From G963676655 sp963676655 (lineage in GTDB: Bacteria > Verrucomicrobiota > Lentisphaeria > Victivallales > Victivallaceae): a DNA stretch of 64,000 nucleotides. Shown piece after piece: positions 54,656 to 61,510 of the stretch. A program made the position numbers and the translations under genes. How positions within the stretch are numbered: the stretch's first letter is position 1; each line of letters opens with the position of its first letter. The stretch lies in contig CAXXKX010000003.1 in the NCBI GenBank assembly GCA_963676655.2, positions 2,170,001 through 2,234,000 of the forward strand, given 5' to 3'. The notes beneath the pieces were generated by a model. It saw nothing but the letters and a program-made list of their open reading frames with translations. It ran no database searches and was not told the DNA's origin.

Positions 54656-54928
54656 CTACAAATAGATAACCGTAGTGCCTGTTCCTCCCGGCAGATTCAA
54701 GTCCTCGCCGTAATAGTAGTCGCTGATAAACGAATTATTTCTGATATAATCCCTGATCTTTTCACGCAGAGTGCCGCTCCCGACGCCGTGAATGATCAGG
54801 ATGCTGTAACCCGGGGGCGCAAAATATATGACTGATTCAAGTTTTCTGACCGCATCGTCAAAATAGAATCCGTGCAAATCGATCTCTATGTCATAATTCG
54901 TCTTCAAAATCTTCATGTCCTTTAACAT
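54656..54928 (-). CDS. small Smr-domain protein (MutS2-type C-terminal domain)
   Basis: A 90-aa stand-alone Smr domain. The sequence IDLHGFYFDDAVRKLE near residue 16 and ILIIHGVGSGTLREKIRDYI near 43 are the two core motifs, with HGxGxGxLR as the usual nucleic-acid-binding loop. The C-terminal GGTGTTVIYL matches the final strand. Smr domains have nuclease or RNA-binding roles; which applies here is unknown. The start may be 54928 or the ATG four codons later; neither has a well-spaced ribosome site. Confidence 0.82.
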   Translation of the reverse strand: MLKDMKILKTNYDIEIDLHGFYFDDAVRKLESVIYFAPPGYSILIIHGVGSGTLREKIRDYIRNNSFISDYYYGEDLNLPGGTGTTVIYL

Positions 54929-55017
54929 AATAGAATATCAAAAGTAGCAAGATTTCAGCTTTTTTCAAGACAAATTATGACTTAATTTTTTAATACGCAG
55001 ATACCTTAGAGGACCAA

Positions 55018-55224
55018 TCAGAGTTTTTCGATATCCTCCTTCAGATGTTCAATCTCGGACCAGCATGGACACTGCATGCGCCGGGCTTCGCAGACCGAAT
55101 GGGTTACGTACCGGTTGAATCTTGTGGCAAGATACCAGACCGCTCCGACCAAGGTGAAAAGGATTGTTAAAAACATTCCAAGCATGGTCATAAACAGCAT
55201 TAGGAGTTCGGTTGTGATTTTCAT
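55018..55224 (-). CDS. small membrane protein, unknown
   Basis: Unrecognised 68-aa protein with one long hydrophobic segment (about residues 8-32, LLMLFMTMLGMFLTILFTLVGAVWYL) followed by a soluble tail containing three Cys (VCEARRMQCPCW) and a short acidic helix. AAGGAA lies five bases before the ATG, which supports real translation. It is alone between the Smr gene and the FAD oxidoreductase. Confidence 0.62.
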   Translation of the reverse strand: MKITTELLMLFMTMLGMFLTILFTLVGAVWYLATRFNRYVTHSVCEARRMQCPCWSEIEHLKEDIEKL

Positions 55225-55427
55225 TTTTATTCCTTACAGTTATTAAATTTTTCGGGTTTGATACCCTTTTACCATAAGAAAAAAATGTCAACCACCTTGG
55301 CAGAATAACCGAAATGAGACCCGGATATCGCCTTTCATATTATATCATCAACTACTTTGTCTGAAAGCTATAATTAATTGTCTACAAAACACTTGAACCC
55401 AATTCTGCCAGGCTTGTTTTTTGCCGG

Positions 55428-56804
55428 TCAACTTGTGACGATATCCTCCGCGCAGATGATGGCATTTTGTGACTTGAGCTGTTTTTGCAGACTGGCAATG
55501 TCGACATCTTTCATTGCGCAGTTATCGCTGATCGCTTCTCGGGCCGCGGCACCGGCGGCTTCGCCTTCAAGAATACATTGCGGCATAACCCGCAATGAAC
55601 CCAGTGCCATATGGGTACATGAAATACAGCGTCCGGCGACCAGCATGTTGCTGATCTTTTGCGGAACAAGGGCGCGATACGGAATTTGATATTTGAAGCC
55701 TTCCGGCGGATACCAGGTTTCGCCGTCCATGCCCGAGCCGGTGCAGTTGTGAATATCAATGAAAAATGAGCCGTAGCCGATACTGTCTGAAAAATCTTTC
55801 TGGGACACCAGATCCTGTTCGGTGATGACATATTCTCCGATAATCCGGCGGGATTCACGAGTTCCGATCAGGGCGGCGCAGTGGCTGACCCAGCATTGTT
55901 CCATGCCCGGAATGTATTTCCGATAGACTTCCGCGGTATGGTAGGCTTGCCGACGTCCTTCGACGGTGGCATAGGTCAAATCTTCGACTTTAGTACAATC
56001 TTTGCTGTGGATATGAGTGAAGTTGATGCCCAACTGATCGGGGCGGGTAGAGGTCCACCACCAACCCATGATGCCGTCCTGGAACGGTTCCATGTCGCCG
56101 TTTTTCTGGGCTTCTTTCCAGACTTCGGTCAGTTTAAAGGTTTTTTTCGTCTCATCATTGTACTGTTTGAGGTAATCAACATGACGGAACTGATTGACTC
56201 TGTCGACATCAATTCCGCCCAATTGGAACATCAGGGTCATCGGCTGGGTGGCGCCATCCTCTGGCCGGCCAATTTCAAACGGAGCTCCAGCTCTGGCTGC
56301 TACGTCGGCATCGCCGGTACAGTCGATCACTATTTTCGGACAAATGGCCTGACGACCGCTTTTGCTTTGGATGATGACGGCGGTGATTTTACCGTTTTCA
56401 ACCACAACATCGGAAAATTGAGTGTAATATAGAAAATCCATGTTGGCTTCAAGAGCCATTTCTTCCAGCAACAGCTTCATGCCTTCAACTTCAAATTCGA
56501 GTGACGAGTTGCCGTAATCACCGAAACCGCGCTTGACTGTTCTAATGCCCATTTCATGGGCGATTCCGCCGACAATCCGGTTGCTGTTATTACCCCATTC
56601 GTTATATTTACAGATATGACCGTGCAATCCGGAGGTGGCGATTCCGCCAAGAGCATTGGTTTGTTCAATAACCAAAACCTTGAGGCCGAGGCGGGCCGCT
56701 GAAAGTCCGGCCCCGAATCCGGCCGGGCCGCCGCCGACCACCAGAACGTCAGGATTTCCAATAACTTCAATTTTGTCACACACTTCAATCGATTTGCCGC
56801 TCAT
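55428..56804 (-). CDS. FAD-dependent oxidoreductase (FAD_oxidored, PF12831 type)
   Basis: Flavoprotein of 458 aa from the ATG at 56804, which follows AAAGGA. The N-terminal dinucleotide fold is VLVVGGGPAGFGAGLSAARLG near 21, with the Glu of the second strand in VLVIEQTNALGG. ATSGLHG and the internal GDADVAARAGAPFEIGR match this family of cofactor-dependent dehydrogenases, members of which occur with sugar-acid or polysaccharide pathways. The C-terminal part (MLVAGRCISCTHMALGSLRVMPQC) is the second FAD-binding region. There is no signal peptide. It is divergent from the AraC-larA pair. Substrate unknown. Confidence 0.87.
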   Translation of the reverse strand: MSGKSIEVCDKIEVIGNPDVLVVGGGPAGFGAGLSAARLGLKVLVIEQTNALGGIATSGLHGHICKYNEWGNNSNRIVGGIAHEMGIRTVKRGFGDYGNSSLEFEVEGMKLLLEEMALEANMDFLYYTQFSDVVVENGKITAVIIQSKSGRQAICPKIVIDCTGDADVAARAGAPFEIGRPEDGATQPMTLMFQLGGIDVDRVNQFRHVDYLKQYNDETKKTFKLTEVWKEAQKNGDMEPFQDGIMGWWWTSTRPDQLGINFTHIHSKDCTKVEDLTYATVEGRRQAYHTAEVYRKYIPGMEQCWVSHCAALIGTRESRRIIGEYVITEQDLVSQKDFSDSIGYGSFFIDIHNCTGSGMDGETWYPPEGFKYQIPYRALVPQKISNMLVAGRCISCTHMALGSLRVMPQCILEGEAAGAAAREAISDNCAMKDVDIASLQKQLKSQNAIICAEDIVTS

Positions 56805-56902
56805 GTTAATTCCTTTCAAATTTGATATTGAATAAAATCAGTTTATATTACAATTATATACTTAAATGTGCTTATATAAATGTTAATAATGAGATTTATT
56901 TT

Positions 56903-57709
56903 GTGAAATATGATACTAAACAACCGGTTTGGCGAAACTTTATCCGGTTAAACGGTAAAATGCTTTGCGGTTGTACTGTCGGGCGGATGCGGGAAGTCCG
57001 TGCTTCGGAAAACCAGCGGGACTGGTCGCTGAGTTATATTCTGTCAGGCGGCGGCGTGATGAAGTTGCCGGATTACAGTTATGAACTTAAACCGGGAATG
57101 ATCTGTCAACGCATTCCCGGCATGAAATACCGCTTGGAATTTTACGGCGGGATTACCCAGAAACGTTTTTATATCTGGCTGCCCCGGGATTTTTACCTGT
57201 TGCTTAAATCAATCGAATCCGATTTGCCGGAGCTTCCGGTTATTGACATCGGCATAGATAATGATATTATATCCAAGTTGACGATGTTCATAGGAAAATA
57301 CGGTGTGAACGGTGATTTCACCTGGCGTTCAACCGGGGAACTGCTCGATCTGGTTTCGCTGCTGCTGCATCCCGGCAGGGCTGACCGCGAGGCGCTGGAT
57401 CCGCGAATAGCGCAGGCGATGAAATTGCTTGACAACCCGGATAATCTGGGGTTAAGCCTGAAAACGCTGGCGCGCCGGGTTGGTATGGGCTACAACAATT
57501 TCCGGAAAGTTTTTGCCGGTGAAACCGGGATGAGTCCCGGAGATTACCGGATTGAGCGCCGGATAGATTTTGCGCGTCAGATGCTTGGCAGCGGCATGAC
57601 CCAGCAGGAAACCGCTGAAGCACTGGGATACTCGGACGTTTACGCGTTTGCGCGCCAGTTCAAACAGCGGACCCGGACCACTCCGGGCAAATTTGTGAAA
57701 AAAATCTAA
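56903..57709 (+). CDS. AraC-family regulator
   Basis: Regulator of 268 aa with an N-terminal cupin-like sensing domain (SLSYILSGGGVMKLPDYSYEL near 40, RIPGMKYRLEFYGG) and a C-terminal AraC DNA-binding domain with two helix-turn-helices (LSLKTLARRVGMGYNNFRKVF; QQETAEALGYSDVYAFARQFKQ) and the ending TTPGKFVKK. The GTG at 56903 gives a family-like length; an ATG at 56960 is an alternative. It lies between the divergent FAD oxidoreductase and larA, 17 bp upstream of the latter, and probably controls both. Confidence 0.85.
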   Translation: MKYDTKQPVWRNFIRLNGKMLCGCTVGRMREVRASENQRDWSLSYILSGGGVMKLPDYSYELKPGMICQRIPGMKYRLEFYGGITQKRFYIWLPRDFYLLLKSIESDLPELPVIDIGIDNDIISKLTMFIGKYGVNGDFTWRSTGELLDLVSLLLHPGRADREALDPRIAQAMKLLDNPDNLGLSLKTLARRVGMGYNNFRKVFAGETGMSPGDYRIERRIDFARQMLGSGMTQQETAEALGYSDVYAFARQFKQRTRTTPGKFVKKI

Positions 57710-57726
57710 AAATAAAGGTGGTAGTG

Positions 57727-59007
57727 ATGGATAGAAAATTTGAAATACCGTATCATAAAGGGATGATGGAGATTGCGATCCCGGCCGAAAACCTGATCGC
57801 ATCGATACACAGTAAAGTTGATGACTACAAAGCGGATCTGTCCGAGCCGGAGCTGGTTGTCCGAGCCCTGGATAATCCGATTGACAGTCCTCCGCTGGAA
57901 GAGTTGGCGCGAAATGCCGCTAGTATAGTTGTAATTTCCAGCGACCATACCCGGCCGGTTCCAAGCAAAATCATTATGCCGCAAATTCTTAAGCGGATTC
58001 GCTCAGGTAATCCCGACGCGGTTATTACCATTCTGATCGCGACTGGATTCCATCGCGGGACAACTGTGGAGGAACTGGTTGACAAATTCGGTCCGGAAAT
58101 TGTCGAAAAAGAAAAAATCGTGGTTCACGATTCACGGGATGAAGCAATGCTGGTTGACGTTGGCACACTACCATCCGGCGGTAAATTGCGTTTAAACAAG
58201 CTGGCGATGGAATGTGATTTGCTGGTTGCCGAAGGCTTTATCGAACCTCACTTCTTTGCCGGATTTTCCGGCGGACGCAAAAGCGTACTGCCGGGAGTTG
58301 CCGCGGCTGAAACGGTTCTGGCTAATCATTGTGCCGAATTTATTTCCAGCGAATGCGCCCGGACCGGGCTGTTGCAGAACAATCCGATGCACAAAGACAT
58401 GCTGTACGCAGCGAACGCGGCTAATTTACAGTTCATCGTCAATGTGGTGATCAACGGTAAAAAAGAGATAATTAACGCCGTCTCCGGTGCGCATGAGGCG
58501 GCGCATCTGGCCGGATGTGAATTTTTATCCGGGTTGTGCCGTGCCAATTCGCCAAAGGCGGATATTGTTATTACTTCTAACGGAGGCTATCCTCTGGATC
58601 AAAATCTTTATCAGGCGGTTAAAGGCATGACCGCGGCGGAAGCGGCCTGTAACGATAACGGGGTAATAATTATGATCGCCGGTTGCGCGAACGGTCACGG
58701 CGGCGAATCGTTTTACCGCAGTATGGCCGAGGCCGAATCACCGCAGGCATTGTACAAAGAGGCCTGCATGATTCCGCGTGACCGGACCAAGCCGGATCAG
58801 TGGGAATACCAGATATTATGCCGGATTCTTTGTAAACACCGGGTAATTATGGTAACGGATTTGTGTTCGCCGAGAATGATCCGGGAAATGCACATGGAAC
58901 ATGCTCCGGATTTCCAAACAGCGCTGAGTCTGGCATTATCGGACAAGGGGGCGGACGCAAAAATCGCGGTAATCCCCGACGGTGTTTCGGTCATTGTCGA
59001 AGGCTGA
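57727..59007 (+). CDS. larA: LarA-type nickel-pincer racemase/epimerase
   Basis: Member of the lactate racemase (DUF2088) family, 426 aa. Counting from the ATG at 57727, the positions corresponding to the residues I know from Lactobacillus LarA are present with a shift of one: Asp73 and Arg76 in SDHTRP, His109 in GFHRGTT, His175 in PHFFAGF, Lys185 in GGRKSVLPG (which anchors the pincer cofactor) and His201. The cofactor can therefore be bound, but many homologues act on substrates other than lactate, and the context (FAD oxidoreductase, AraC) points to a sugar-acid or hydroxy acid. AAAGGTGG precedes the ATG. The maturation gene larC is at 24717. Confidence 0.9.
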   Translation: MDRKFEIPYHKGMMEIAIPAENLIASIHSKVDDYKADLSEPELVVRALDNPIDSPPLEELARNAASIVVISSDHTRPVPSKIIMPQILKRIRSGNPDAVITILIATGFHRGTTVEELVDKFGPEIVEKEKIVVHDSRDEAMLVDVGTLPSGGKLRLNKLAMECDLLVAEGFIEPHFFAGFSGGRKSVLPGVAAAETVLANHCAEFISSECARTGLLQNNPMHKDMLYAANAANLQFIVNVVINGKKEIINAVSGAHEAAHLAGCEFLSGLCRANSPKADIVITSNGGYPLDQNLYQAVKGMTAAEAACNDNGVIIMIAGCANGHGGESFYRSMAEAESPQALYKEACMIPRDRTKPDQWEYQILCRILCKHRVIMVTDLCSPRMIREMHMEHAPDFQTALSLALSDKGADAKIAVIPDGVSVIVEG

Positions 59008-59112
59008 ACAACTGTAAAAATATAATTCTGCTTTTTAATTTTGATTTATCCTGTTTCAGCTTTATATTACCCGGATGTTTTTATCATGAATTTTTATTGA
59101 AAGGATCCTATT

Positions 59113-60162
59113 GTGAGTGACGGAAAAGCGAAAAGCGACCTCTATAAACAGGCCGGAGTGGATATTGACCTGGCCCATACCCTGCTTGACCGGGTAAAAG
59201 GCAAAATAGCCTCGACCAAAAGACCGGAAATGCTTAGTCCCATCGGCGGGTTCGGCGGCTTGTTTCAGCTTGACCTGAGCAAATACGACAAGCCGGTGCT
59301 GGTTTCAAGTATAGACGGCGTTGGCACTAAATTGATGATCGCGGATATGATGGATAAATATGATACGGTGGGACATGATATCGTCAACCATTGTATCGAC
59401 GATATCTCAGTACAAGGCGCGGAACCTTTGTATTTTATGGATTATCTTGGGATCGGCAAGCTGCGCAGTCCGCTGTATGAACATGTGCTGGAAGGTATTG
59501 CTGATGCCTGTAAAGCGGCCGGTTGTGCCGTTCTTGGCGGCGAAACCGCGGAAATGCCGGGTATGTATGGTGATGACTTCGATCTGGTCGGGGTTATTAC
59601 CGGAGTGGTCGAGAAAGATAAACTGATTACCGGCGAAAAGATTAAACCGGGTCATGTGGCGGTTGGTCTGGCTTCCAACGGTTTGCATACGAACGGCTTC
59701 AGTCTGGCCCGGAAAGTCCTGTTCGAAGTATGCGGTTACACTGTTCATACCAAACTTGAAGAACTCGGTGAAAGTGTCGGCGAGGCATTGTTGAAACCGC
59801 ATACCTGTTACTGGCCGGCTTTAAAAGAGATTTTTGCCGCGGATATTCCGGTTGACGGCATTGCCCATATTACCGGCGGGGGGCTTTACGACAACGTTCC
59901 GCGGATTCTGCCGGAAGACTGCGATGTTATTTTCCAATGCGGCTCATTGCCGGTCCCGCCGATCTTCAAGGTTATAACCGAAGGCGGCAATATCGGGCAT
60001 GAAGAAGCGCACCGGGTTTTCAATATGGGTATTGGCATGGTTCTTTTCGTGGCCGAAGCCGATGTTGAGAAGGTGATCGGAATCTGTACCGAAGGCGGTT
60101 TTACCGCTGCGGTTTGCGGGAAGGTAACAGCAGGCTCAAAGAAAGTCACTGTTAAAGAATAA
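59113..60162 (+). CDS. purM: phosphoribosylformylglycinamidine cyclo-ligase
   Basis: AIR synthetase, the fifth step of purine synthesis, ATP-dependent, 349 aa. The GTG start at 59113 follows AAAGGATCC. Family motifs are YKQAGVDIDLA, SPIGGFGGLF, SIDGVGTKLMIA, HDIVNHCIDDISVQGAEPLYFMDY, LGGETAEMPGMY and GLHTNGFSLAR, then ITGGGLYDNVPRI near 256. It stands alone in a spacer-flanked position, with a hairpin array downstream. Confidence 0.96.
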   Translation: MSDGKAKSDLYKQAGVDIDLAHTLLDRVKGKIASTKRPEMLSPIGGFGGLFQLDLSKYDKPVLVSSIDGVGTKLMIADMMDKYDTVGHDIVNHCIDDISVQGAEPLYFMDYLGIGKLRSPLYEHVLEGIADACKAAGCAVLGGETAEMPGMYGDDFDLVGVITGVVEKDKLITGEKIKPGHVAVGLASNGLHTNGFSLARKVLFEVCGYTVHTKLEELGESVGEALLKPHTCYWPALKEIFAADIPVDGIAHITGGGLYDNVPRILPEDCDVIFQCGSLPVPPIFKVITEGGNIGHEEAHRVFNMGIGMVLFVAEADVEKVIGICTEGGFTAAVCGKVTAGSKKVTVKE

Positions 60163-60394
60163 TATTTAATTCGTACGACGGATGGCGATATACCGCTTCA
60201 TACTCCGCACTTTGTGCTACGGAAGCGGAAAAATAAAGGGTTTAATTCCCCGCCCCTTGGGGTGTGTCCGTTCGTTAATTTTACGGCATCCCGCAAAGCG
60301 GGAGTGAAAGGTCGGGCGTAAATACCCCGATGCAAGCATCGGGGATAGCCCTGACCGAAAGCAAAATTTTTATTTAAAAAGGAGTGGAGAAGCC
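60163..60394 (+). repeat. GC-rich array of four hairpins after purM
   Basis: A 232-bp gene-free stretch containing four structures: 60193-60228 (CCGCTTC...GAAGCGG with inner TCCG/CGGA and CAC/GTG), the short CCCC/GGGG pair at about 60248-60263, TCCCGC-AAA-GCGGGA at 60289-60303, and the perfect 20-mer palindrome CCCCGATGCAAGCATCGGGG at 60325-60344. GGTCGGGC/GCCCTGACC pairs around the last. This is probably a compound interspersed repeat or a structured RNA leader, and it may also end purM transcription. Confidence 0.6.
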
Positions 60395-60604
60395 ATGATT
60401 GGTTGGATGGTTATTTTTGCTTCGGTTGCGATCGTTGCGAAAGCGGCGGATGTTGAACAAAGATCAGCATTCAAATGGGGATTTCTGACATTTATAATAT
60501 GTTTAGCGTGCGCATTTCTGATTCCACTGCCGCTGATTAATATTGTGATCGGCCTGGTAATCAGTTTTGCGGCTTTGTTTGCAGTAAAAGTTTTGGATAA
60601 ATGA
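60395..60604 (+). CDS. small membrane protein, unknown
   Basis: A 69-aa hydrophobic protein with three hydrophobic segments (about 2-16, 29-44 and 48-66) separated by short loops (KAADVEQRSAFKWG). There is no catalytic or binding motif. AAAGGAGTGGAGAAGCC before the ATG is an excellent ribosome site, so translation is likely. It is followed 25 bp later by a zinc-ribbon membrane protein and may work with it. Confidence 0.68.
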   Translation: MIGWMVIFASVAIVAKAADVEQRSAFKWGFLTFIICLACAFLIPLPLINIVIGLVISFAALFAVKVLDK

Positions 60605-60629
60605 GAATTTATCCGGGAAAGGTCCGATT

Positions 60630-61202
60630 ATGATAGTCCAGTGTCCACATTGTGAAATGCCGTTGAAGGTAGCCGAAGATATCGACAACCAGAGAATCTG
60701 CTGTTCACGCTGCGGAAAATACTTCAACCTGACGTTTGTAGACGATGAGGAAGATATACCGAAATCCGGACCGGGCATCATGGGCAAGACTATTATTCTG
60801 CCGGAACGACCGGAGGACTTGTTAAAGACCGGCGAAAGCGGCGCAAAAAATGTCATCACGCCAGAACAGCTTGCTTCGGCAAAAGCTAGCCCTGATGCCA
60901 GGCAAAAGACCGTTTTTATTACCGAGTTGAAATATAAAACCCCGATTCTGGCCTCTATTTTCCGGGCGCTGGGATTTCTGCTCCTGGTTGCGGTTGTGCT
61001 TGGCGCGATTCAACTGATTATGAATATGTCCGGGGCGGAGAAAACCAAATCACTGAACCGGGACGCCATTTTATTGATTGTGGCAATGTTTTCGGCTGTT
61101 TTCAATTTCGGTCTGGCGCAGGTAATTGTCCTGTTTGCCAAAACCGCGTATTATGCTGAAAAGATCAGCACTCAGCTCGACGAAATGGTTTCATATAAAT
61201 AA
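60630..61202 (+). CDS. zinc-ribbon membrane protein (MJ0042-type), unknown
   Basis: A 190-aa protein with an N-terminal zinc ribbon (CPHC at 5-8 and CSRC at 25-28, MJ0042-like), a polar linker (40-105) and two transmembrane helices (about 111-131 and 145-169). The C-terminus is short and polar (YYAEKISTQLDEM). Such ribbon-plus-membrane proteins are common in PVC bacteria, with unknown roles. AAAGG precedes the ATG. It probably forms an operon with the upstream 69-aa membrane protein. Confidence 0.75.
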   Translation: MIVQCPHCEMPLKVAEDIDNQRICCSRCGKYFNLTFVDDEEDIPKSGPGIMGKTIILPERPEDLLKTGESGAKNVITPEQLASAKASPDARQKTVFITELKYKTPILASIFRALGFLLLVAVVLGAIQLIMNMSGAEKTKSLNRDAILLIVAMFSAVFNFGLAQVIVLFAKTAYYAEKISTQLDEMVSYK

Positions 61203-61510
61203 ACATTTATCCGGAACTGTCAGGTTTCGTGATCTCCTTCCGTCCGGCTTAGGCGTAATTGCTCAGTATTTTCTCGAGGTTAATCCTGCTTGCATCCTTT
61301 GCTCTACCGTTGGATCGCGTCCGCATACAACGCCGGGCGATTATACTGCTCCGCAGATTTTTTTCTTTTTTTTGAGTTTGAGAACATACCGAGGGATTAG
61401 CTTCAGCACGGGAATATTATTATTTATCACTTTTCGGATTGCAAAAACGTCTGAATGAGTGTATCTTACAAACTTTTCGCGAATTAATTAATTTGAGGAT
61501 ATGATCTATT
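61203..61510. other. gene-free spacer before leuS
   Basis: A 308-bp region whose first 150 bp are as GC-rich as coding sequence, unlike other spacers here. On the minus strand it can be read as short peptide-like stretches interrupted by stops, so it may be decayed coding or repeat DNA. The part near 61360 is T-rich. No hairpin terminator or RNA gene is evident. The leuS promoter must lie in the right half. Confidence 0.4.
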
